Below, in pieces: positions 1-5,090 of a DNA stretch of 7,616 nucleotides; positions within the stretch are counted from its first letter, which is position 1, and each line of letters begins with the position of its first letter. The notes beneath the pieces are model-generated. The model made no database searches. It was not told the DNA's origin and was given only the letters and a program-made list of their open reading frames with translations. The stretch comes from Pseudomonadota bacterium (GTDB lineage: Bacteria; Pseudomonadota; Gammaproteobacteria; Steroidobacterales; Steroidobacteraceae): assembly GCA_021781775.1 (NCBI GenBank), contig JAJXWE010000060.1, forward strand, positions 1 to 7,616, written 5' to 3'. The position numbers and the translations under genes are program-made.

Positions 1-173
1 AACGGTCCGCGCCGCACGCCGATGGTGGCAACGATCTCGCTGTCACTGCGCGAGAGCACCCGCGCGTGGCTGCACCAGGGCAGAAACTCGGGGTAGCTGT
101 CGATGTCGTTGATCAGCGCGAACAGGCGATTCGGCGGCAGGCTGACGAGCGCCGAGCGCTTGACTTCTCGCAT
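1..173 (-). CDS. ratA: RatA family START-like protein (type II toxin RatA / Coq10-like), 5' part only
   Basis: The minus strand reads MREVKRSALVSLPPNRLFAL and continues with INDIDSYPEFLPWCSHARVL, the N-terminal signature of the RatA / polyketide cyclase (START-like) family. The conserved parts are the initial RSALV strand, the (I/V)xDxxxYPEFLPWC block and the following RVL strand. Only 57 residues are present before the left window edge, of about 145 usual for the family. RatA was described in E. coli as an inhibitor of 70S ribosome association; the same fold in Coq10 binds quinones, and which role applies here cannot be told. I chose the ATG at 173 because a GGGA sits about 11 bases upstream and the family usually begins just before the RS(A/L)xV strand. 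An in-frame ATG at 182 would add three residues but has a poorly spaced ribosome-binding site. It is divergent from smpB, the same neighbourhood as in E. coli (yfjG / smpB). Confidence 0.88.
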   Translation of the reverse strand, partial: MREVKRSALVSLPPNRLFALINDIDSYPEFLPWCSHARVLSRSDSEIVATIGVRRGP

Positions 174-246
174 GGGCGCCATTGTCCCAGGAACGGCCAC
201 GCAAGGACAGCGCGAGAGCGCCCGATCCACCCCGCACGGCGCGCGC

Positions 247-252
247 TACAAT
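247..252 (+). promoter_or_regulatory. Putative -10 box (TACAAT) of smpB
   Basis: TACAAT differs from the sigma70 -10 consensus TATAAT at one position and stands out in a GC-rich intergenic stretch. Transcription would begin near position 259, giving a leader of about 22 bases before the ATG at 281. No convincing -35 hexamer is seen 16-18 bases upstream. The box overlaps an in-frame ATG at 251, so if it is real that upstream start cannot be used. Confidence 0.5.
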
Positions 253-280
253 GCGCGCCCCGACCGACCGGCTCGCCCCG

Positions 281-751
281 ATGCCCCCCAAGGCCGACTC
301 CCCGTCCCGACTGATCGCCGAGAACCGCAAGGCGCGCTTCGATTACTTCATCGAGCAGCGCTACGAGGCGGGACTGGTCCTGCAGGGCTGGGAGGTCAAG
401 TCGCTGCGCGCCGGCCGCGCGCAGCTCGCCGAGGCGTACGTCCACCTGCGGGGCGCGGAGGCGTTTCTGATCGGCGCGCATCTGTCACCACTGCCCTCCG
501 CCTCGAGCCACGTCATCGCCGACCCGGTGCGCACGCGCAAACTGCTGCTCAACCGCAGCGAGCTCAACGGCCTGATCGGCGCTGTCGAGCGGCGCGGCTA
601 CACCCTGGTGCCGCTCGAGCTGTACTGGAAGCACGGCCGCGCGAAGCTCGCCATGGGCCTCGCCAAGGGCAAAAAACAGCACGACAAACGCGCCACCGAG
701 AAGGACCGCGACTGGCAGCGCGACAAGGCGCGGCTGCTGCGCCGGGGGTGA
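281..751 (+). CDS. smpB: SsrA-binding protein SmpB
   Basis: SmpB binds the tRNA-like domain of tmRNA and delivers alanyl-tmRNA to ribosomes stalled on non-stop mRNA, acting in the cytoplasm. The 156-residue product matches the family length. Family blocks are visible in order: AENRKARFDYFIE (13-25), EAGLVLQGWEVKSLRAGRAQ (29-48), the LYWKHGRAKLAMGLAKGKKQ stretch (114-133) and the basic tail HDKRATEKDRDWQRDKARLL (134-153). In known SmpB proteins that tail enters the empty mRNA channel of the stalled ribosome. The frame is open upstream to 182, with ATGs at 182 and 251. I chose 281 because the product then has normal length, the protein begins just before the conserved core, and a TACAAT -10-like box at 247-252 would put the transcript start downstream of 251. 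No clear Shine-Dalgarno precedes 281. Its partner RNA gene ssrA begins 124 bases after the stop codon. Confidence 0.95.
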   Translation: MPPKADSPSRLIAENRKARFDYFIEQRYEAGLVLQGWEVKSLRAGRAQLAEAYVHLRGAEAFLIGAHLSPLPSASSHVIADPVRTRKLLLNRSELNGLIGAVERRGYTLVPLELYWKHGRAKLAMGLAKGKKQHDKRATEKDRDWQRDKARLLRRG

Positions 752-855
752 GCCCGCCGCCCGCGGCACGGGCCGGAGCACCCCGCCCGCGCCCCCCGGG
801 GAGACCCGCACTCGTCCGCGGAGGCCGCGCAGGTGCGCACCGGGCCGCCGTGGGG

Positions 856-861
856 TATGCT
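856..861 (+). promoter_or_regulatory. Possible -10 box (TATGCT) of ssrA
   Basis: TATGCT lies 14 bases before the mature 5' end of tmRNA, so transcription would start a few bases upstream of position 876. Precursor tmRNA usually has a short 5' leader removed by RNase P, so the position fits. No good -35 hexamer is visible around 833-838, so this is a weak call. Confidence 0.35.
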
Positions 862-875
862 GCAGGCTCTCTTCT

Positions 876-1228
876 GGGGGCGACCGGTTTCGACGTGGGT
901 TGCGAACCTTCAGAGGCGTACCGAGGCGCAGTGCCCTCGTAAATCTCGCTGCAAAACCATAGTTGCCAACGACGACAACTTCGCTCTCGCCGCCTAACCG
1001 CGGCTGACCTCCGACCGGTCCGTGCCTGTGCGGTCGACTCGGGGGACGCGTTCACAGGATCGCGATACGGCGTGCGACGGGCCGGATCGTTAAGAGTCAC
1101 CGTCCGCTGGCGCTTCGTCTTCCCTGCCCCTCGGGTAGCGCGGTGCGAGAAACAAAGAGCGGGCTACGTACGTAGAGTCTGAAGTCTAGGACTTGCGGAC
1201 GGGGGTTCGATTCCCCCCGCCTCCACCA
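876..1228 (+). ncRNA. ssrA: Transfer-messenger RNA (tmRNA, SsrA), one-piece form
   Basis: tmRNA rescues ribosomes stalled on mRNA lacking a stop codon and tags the nascent chain for proteolysis. The 5' end GGGGGCG (876-882) pairs over seven positions, one a G-U, with CGCCUCC (1218-1224), leaving the ACCA end 1225-1228 with CCA encoded. The conserved GGUUUCGACG follows the 5' acceptor strand. A T-arm is formed by GGGGG, UUCGAUU and CCCCC just before the 3' acceptor strand. Near 920-942 a CGAGG / CCTCG stem followed by GTAAA matches the pseudoknot region just upstream of the reading frame in E. coli tmRNA. The resume codon GCC is at 965, preceded by ATAGTT, close to the E. coli ATAGTC determinant. 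At 353 bases it is of usual proteobacterial size, in one uninterrupted piece rather than permuted. It lies downstream of smpB; no integrase gene follows, although tmRNA 3' ends are common phage attachment sites. Confidence 0.97.
965..997 (+). other. tmRNA proteolysis tag reading frame (ANDDNFALAA, stop)
   Basis: The codons from GCC at 965 to TAA at 995-997 encode ANDDNFALAA. This resembles the E. coli tag ANDENYALAA with Glu4 to Asp and Tyr6 to Phe. The ALAA end recognised by ClpXP and ClpA is kept, and so is the AND start bound by the adaptor SspB in E. coli. The first Ala is supplied by the alanine charged on tmRNA in the usual mechanism, with the GCC resume codon as the first mRNA-like codon; I list the encoded decapeptide only. 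Confidence 0.93.
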
Positions 1229-1238
1229 CCTGCCCAGA

Positions 1239-1274
1239 ACGCCCGGTCCCGGCCGAGCTGCCGGGACCGGGCGT
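1239..1274 (+). terminator. Strong GC-rich hairpin after ssrA, probable terminator without a T-run
   Basis: Positions 1239-1252 are the exact reverse complement of 1261-1274, and C1253 pairs with G1260, giving a 15-bp perfect stem around a six-base loop. It begins 10 bases after the encoded CCA end, where an ssrA terminator is expected. The following bases are GC-rich with no T-run, so it is not a canonical intrinsic terminator. It may act as a 3' boundary for RNase trimming of pre-tmRNA, or end transcription with help from Rho. Confidence 0.6.
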
Positions 1275-1547
1275 CCGCCGGCCGTCGCGCGCCCACTGCG
1301 ACGCGCGGCGCGACGCTCCCAGTCTGATCAAACGCAGCGGCACACAGCCGCCAACATCGAGCGCGCGACACCGCACGCACGGCCGCAGATGTTTCTCCGG
1401 GGCGACAAAATGCGCTAAGCTTCCGCGCGATCAGCGTGTTAGATGGCATGCGCGATCTGTCGTCAGGTAGCGACACAGGCCGGTGTTATGCTGCGAGCCA
1501 TCCACACGGGCGCTGCGGCGTCGAGTTCGAGGCCCTGCGAGAAATTG
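1275..1547 (+). other. Non-coding leader between the ssrA hairpin and opgG
   Basis: I see no supported gene here. The stretch from about 1390 is less GC-rich and probably holds the opgG promoter. Candidate -10 hexamers are TAAGCT (1416-1421) and TATGCT (1487-1492), but neither has a recognisable -35 box at the right distance. An 8-bp direct repeat GCGCGATC occurs at 1425-1432 and 1450-1457. The frame of opgG is open back to an ATG at 1443, so the leader length depends on which start is used. Confidence 0.5.
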
Positions 1548-3110
1548 GTGTCCATAAAGAGCCGCATCACCCTCAGTGCGTTCCTGCTGCTTGCGCCTTT
1601 TGCCTGCGCCTCCGGCCGCGCCGCTTCGCACGCCCTGCCCACGGCAGGGACTCCCCGGCCGTTCAGCTTCGCCACTGTCGAGCGGCTGGCGGCACTGCGC
1701 GCCGAGCGGCCCTACCAGCCCTCCTCGGCGCCCCTGCCGCAGGCACTGCGGCAGCTGAGCTACGCGCAGTACCACCAGATCCGCTTCCGCCCCGAGGATG
1801 CGCTGTGGCGGGGCCGCGCGATGTTCAACGTCGCCTTCTATCACCGCGGCTTTGCCTTCACGCATCGGGTCCACATCTTCACGGTCGCCGCCGGCGTGGT
1901 CCGCGAGCTGCGCTACGCGTCCTCGATGTTTGAATTTCCACGCCCCTTCGAACGCCTGCGCCTGCCGCCGAGCACTGGCTTCGCGGGCCTCGCGGTGCGC
2001 TATCCGCTCGAGACCCCGCAGCACCACACCACCGTGCTCGCCTTCCTCGGCGCCTCGTATTTTCGTCTGCTCGGGCGCAACCAGGAACCCGGCGTGACGG
2101 CGCGCGGGCTGGCGATCGACACCGCCACGACCGGCGGTGAGGTGATTCCGTACTTCACCGATTTCTGGCTGGTCCAGCCGGCTCCCGAAGCCACGACCAT
2201 GACGCTCTACGCGCTGCTCGACGGCCCGGACCTCACCGGCGCGTACCGCTTCGAGGTGCGTCCCGGGGCGATCACGCAGGTGACCGTGAGCGCGGTGCTC
2301 TACCCCCGCGGGCGCATCGACAAGCTCGGCATCGCCCCGCTCACCTCCATGTACCTCTACGGGCTGAACTCGGCGCGGCGGCGCTTCGAGAACTGGCGTC
2401 CGCAGGTGCACGACAGCGACGGGCTGATGATGCACACCGGCAGCGGCGAGTGGCTGTGGCGCCCGCTGCAGAATCCGCCGCGCCTGCAGGTCAACCGCTA
2501 CATGGACGACAACCCGCGCGGCTTCGGGCTCATCCAGCGCGCCCGGCGCTTTGCCGACTACGAGGACCCCGACGCCCGCTACGAGCGGCGCCCGAGCGTC
2601 TGGGTCGAACCGCTCGGCAACTGGGGCTCGGGCGGGGTGGAGTTGGTCGAGATCCCCAGCCGCGAGGACATCGACTACAACGTCGATGCCTACTGGGTGC
2701 CCAGCGCCCCGGTGCGCGCCGGCCAGCCGCTCGCCTTCTCCTACGTGCTGTCCGCCTACCTGCACTCCGGCGAGCGCTGGCCGCCGGGGGGCAAGGCGGT
2801 GGCCACCCGCTTCGGACCGCTGGTGCGCGCCGGACATGCGGTGAGCGGCACGCGCCACGCTCTGATCGACTTCGCCGGCGGGGACCTCAAGGGCCTGGAT
2901 GCGAGCCAGCCGGTGCGCGCCGTGGTCAACGCCGTCGGAGCGCGCATCCTGCAGGTGCGCACGCAGCGCCTGGCCGAGAACGGACGCTGGCGGGTGAGCT
3001 TCCTGGTGCAGCCGACCGGTACCCGGCCGGTGGACCTGCACTGTTATCTGGAGCTGTACGGCTCGGCGCTGACCGAGACATGGACGTATCAGTGGACCCC
3101 GGGATCGTGA
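1548..3110 (+). CDS. opgG: Periplasmic glucan biosynthesis protein G (OpgG / MdoG)
   Basis: OpgG is a periplasmic protein needed to make osmoregulated periplasmic glucans, acting on the beta-1,2-glucan chain extruded by OpgH. The 520-residue product is near the E. coli length (511). The OpgG/OpgD domain spans about 35-520, with GASYFR (168-173), ARGLAIDT (185-192), YALLDGPDLTGAYRF (221-235), GIAPLTSMYLYG (261-272), HDSDGLMMHTGSGEWLWRPL (288-307) and the C-terminal LTETWTYQW. EDPDARYERRP (339-349) matches the OpgG subtype (E. coli EDLDDRYDLRP) rather than OpgD. I chose GTG 1548: GAGA lies five bases upstream and it gives a compact Sec signal (SIKSR, then an ITLSAFLLLAPFACA core). PFAC is not a proper lipobox, so it is probably not a lipoprotein. 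Other in-frame starts are TTG 1545, ATG 1488 and ATG 1443. The GH186 general-acid position, 88 residues after Asp289, is Tyr377 here. opgH starts inside its last 31 bases. Confidence 0.93.
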   Translation: MSIKSRITLSAFLLLAPFACASGRAASHALPTAGTPRPFSFATVERLAALRAERPYQPSSAPLPQALRQLSYAQYHQIRFRPEDALWRGRAMFNVAFYHRGFAFTHRVHIFTVAAGVVRELRYASSMFEFPRPFERLRLPPSTGFAGLAVRYPLETPQHHTTVLAFLGASYFRLLGRNQEPGVTARGLAIDTATTGGEVIPYFTDFWLVQPAPEATTMTLYALLDGPDLTGAYRFEVRPGAITQVTVSAVLYPRGRIDKLGIAPLTSMYLYGLNSARRRFENWRPQVHDSDGLMMHTGSGEWLWRPLQNPPRLQVNRYMDDNPRGFGLIQRARRFADYEDPDARYERRPSVWVEPLGNWGSGGVELVEIPSREDIDYNVDAYWVPSAPVRAGQPLAFSYVLSAYLHSGERWPPGGKAVATRFGPLVRAGHAVSGTRHALIDFAGGDLKGLDASQPVRAVVNAVGARILQVRTQRLAENGRWRVSFLVQPTGTRPVDLHCYLELYGSALTETWTYQWTPGS

Positions 3111-5071
3111 AGCCGCCGCAGGACTGGCTGTCGCACCTGGCGCGACGGCGCCGCTCGGTGTTCTTCACGCTGACGCTGCTCACCGCGGCGGCGGCCACCA
3201 CCATGATGTGGGACATCCTCGCGGCCAACGGACTGAACGCGCTCGACCGCGTGGGCCTCGCGGTCTTCTTCGTCCTGTTCACCTGGATCGCGAGCTCCTT
3301 CTGGACGGCCGCCGCCGGCTGGGTCGTCCGGATGCGCGGCGCGGACACCGCCCAGATCCACGAGCGCTGGCGGGCCGAGGCGCCGCTGCGCGGCCGCACG
3401 GCCGTGATCATGCCCATCTACAACGAGGACACCACGCGCGTGGCGGCCGGACTCGAGGTGATCTGGTCCTCGCTCGCGCGCCTGCCCGCGCAGGCCGCAT
3501 TCGACCTGTTCATCCTCTCCGACACGCGCAAACGCGAAATCGGCGCGGCCGAAGAGGTGGCCTGGCGCGACCTGGTGACCCGCCATGGCGCGCGCGGGCG
3601 CATCTTCTATCGCCGCCGGCCGGAGAATACCGCGCGCAAGGCCGGCAACATCGCCGACTTCATCAACAACTGGGGCGGCGCGTACGACTACGCGATCGTG
3701 CTGGATGCCGACAGCATCATGTCGGGCGAGACGATGCTAGAGCTCGCGCAGCTGATGGACGCCAACCCGCGCACGGGCATCATCCAGGCGCTGCCGTTGC
3801 CAGCCGGCCGCGACACACTGTTCGCGCGCCTGATCCAGTTTGCCGCGCGCCTGAGCAGTCCGATGCTCTCGAGTGGCCTGGCCTACTGGCAGCTCGGTGA
3901 GAGCAACTACTGGGGCCACAACGCGATCCTGCGCCTCGCGCCATTCGCCGAGTTCTGCGCCCTGCCGCGCCTGCCCGGCGCACCGCCGCTCGGCGGGGAG
4001 ATCCTCAGCCACGACTTCGTCGAGGCGGCCTTCATGCGCCGCGCCGGCTTCGAGGTCTGGCTGTTGCCGATCGAGCACGGCAGCTGGGAGGAGATTCCCT
4101 CCAACCTCATCGATTACGCCGCGCGCGACCGGCGCTGGGCGCAGGGCAACATCCAGCATCTCGGGTTGCTCCGGGCGCGCGGACTGCACTGGCTGTCGCG
4201 GCTGCATCTGGTGGGTGGGGTGCTCTCCTACCTGACCTCGCCGCTGTGGCTGCTCATGCTCGCGCTGAGCTCGACCGTGGTCATCCTGCAGGCGCTGCAT
4301 GGCCATCAGTATTTCCTGCCGGGCCAGCACGGCATGTTTCCGCACTGGCCGCACTACCGCGACGGGGAAATCGCCGCGCTGCTGTCGCTCACGGCCGTGG
4401 CGTTGTTCGGCCCCAAGACGCTCGCCGCGTGGCTGGCGATCCGCGATCCGGCGCTGCGGCAGCGATTCGGCGGTTCATCGCGCATCGCGCTCAGCCTTCT
4501 GATCGAGCAGATCTTCAGCATCCTGCTCGCCCCGGCGATGATGCTCTTTCACACCGCCTTCGTGGTGAGCACGCTCGCCGGCAAGCCGGTCGTCTGGCAC
4601 GCGCAGGAGCGCGGCGATCGCGGCATCAGCCTCGCCGAAGCGCTGCGCCGGCACGCCGGACATGTGCTGATCGGGCTGACCTGGGGGGCGCTCATCCTGG
4701 AGTTCGCGCCGCGCTACATCGGCTGGCTGCTGCCGGTCATCGCCGGCATGGTGCTGTCGGTGCCGCTGACGATGCTCACCAGCCGGGTCGCACCCGGCCA
4801 GTGGCTGCGCCGGCACCGCCTGCTCCTGACCCCCGAGGAAAGCGATCCGCCGGCCGAGCTCGCAGCGCTGCAGAACAGCCTGGCCCATCCGCCGGCGGCG
4901 GCCCAGAGGCCGCCCGACCCGCACGCCGACCCGGCGGCCGCACGTGAGCTGCTGCGTGACCTCGAGGACCGGGTCCCGCCGCACGTCCCACTGCCCATGC
5001 GACCGCAGGCGCTGCAATATGCGTTCAGCGTGCGCGAAGCGCTGCGGCGGCGCAAGCACTCGATCTGGTGA
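3080..5071 (+). CDS. opgH: Glucan biosynthesis glucosyltransferase H (OpgH / MdoH)
   Basis: OpgH is an inner-membrane processive GT2 enzyme that builds the beta-1,2-glucan backbone from UDP-glucose on the cytoplasmic face and passes it to the periplasm. The product is 663 residues. Two N-terminal membrane segments (about 26-48 and 56-83) precede the GT2 domain: MPIYNED (111-117), LSD (Asp148), GRIFYRRRPENTARKAGNI (173-191), LDADS (Asp209 and Asp211), GESNYWGHNAI (273-283), SHDFVEA (acceptor Asp312) and RDRRW (349-353), the family's form of QxxRW also present in E. coli OpgH. Further membrane segments lie near 375-406, 430-453, 470-500 and 527-566, then a Pro/Ala-rich tail. ATG 3080 has a weak GAG two bases upstream; GTG 3092 and GTG 3107, the latter overlapping the opgG stop as GTGA, are alternatives. 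Every start gives a protein lacking most of the long cytoplasmic N-terminus of the E. coli enzyme (847 residues). Expression is probably coupled to opgG translation. Confidence 0.95.
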   Translation: MDVSVDPGIVKPPQDWLSHLARRRRSVFFTLTLLTAAAATTMMWDILAANGLNALDRVGLAVFFVLFTWIASSFWTAAAGWVVRMRGADTAQIHERWRAEAPLRGRTAVIMPIYNEDTTRVAAGLEVIWSSLARLPAQAAFDLFILSDTRKREIGAAEEVAWRDLVTRHGARGRIFYRRRPENTARKAGNIADFINNWGGAYDYAIVLDADSIMSGETMLELAQLMDANPRTGIIQALPLPAGRDTLFARLIQFAARLSSPMLSSGLAYWQLGESNYWGHNAILRLAPFAEFCALPRLPGAPPLGGEILSHDFVEAAFMRRAGFEVWLLPIEHGSWEEIPSNLIDYAARDRRWAQGNIQHLGLLRARGLHWLSRLHLVGGVLSYLTSPLWLLMLALSSTVVILQALHGHQYFLPGQHGMFPHWPHYRDGEIAALLSLTAVALFGPKTLAAWLAIRDPALRQRFGGSSRIALSLLIEQIFSILLAPAMMLFHTAFVVSTLAGKPVVWHAQERGDRGISLAEALRRHAGHVLIGLTWGALILEFAPRYIGWLLPVIAGMVLSVPLTMLTSRVAPGQWLRRHRLLLTPEESDPPAELAALQNSLAHPPAAAQRPPDPHADPAAARELLRDLEDRVPPHVPLPMRPQALQYAFSVREALRRRKHSIW

Positions 5072-5077
5072 CTACGC

Positions 5078-5083
5078 GGAGGA
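5078..5083 (+). promoter_or_regulatory. Shine-Dalgarno of opgD (GGAGGA)
   Basis: GGAGGA sits seven bases before the ATG at 5091 and is the strongest ribosome-binding site in the operon. It fixes the opgD start and rejects the longer open frame that runs back to 4944 inside opgH. It suggests opgD is translated independently, unlike opgH, which seems to depend on overlap with opgG. Confidence 0.85.
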
Positions 5084-5090
5084 CAGTTTG

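Noticed and set aside
103..942. 279-codon plus-strand frame covering smpB and the start of ssrA
   Set aside because: Arg/Ala/Pro-rich shadow of smpB; it ends inside the tmRNA gene and has no recognisable family.
564..1100. 178-codon minus-strand frame across smpB and ssrA
   Set aside because: It overlaps two well-supported genes and shows no conserved motif.
1200..1228. Phage or island attachment site at the tmRNA 3' end
   Set aside because: tmRNA 3' ends are frequent integration sites, but no integrase gene and no second copy of the 3' end sequence is seen downstream in the window.
1563..1607. OpgG as a lipoprotein (Cys20 in the signal region)
   Set aside because: The residues before the Cys are P-F-A, which do not fit the lipobox, and the domain family is soluble periplasmic.
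1431..3041. Open frame of 536 codons on the minus strand opposite opgG
   Set aside because: It is the GC-rich codon shadow of opgG: Arg-, Ala-, His- and Val-rich with no family motif, and opgG on the plus strand has full conservation.
2450..3079. Upstream extension of the opgH frame, giving an 873-residue protein
   Set aside because: The first 210 codons lie inside opgG in another frame and have low-complexity Arg/Ala/Pro composition unlike any OpgH N-terminus.
4944..5090. Upstream extension of opgD to ATG 4944
   Set aside because: It would overlap opgH by 128 bases and bury the twin-arginine signal; the GGAGGA at 5078-5083 clearly selects ATG 5091.
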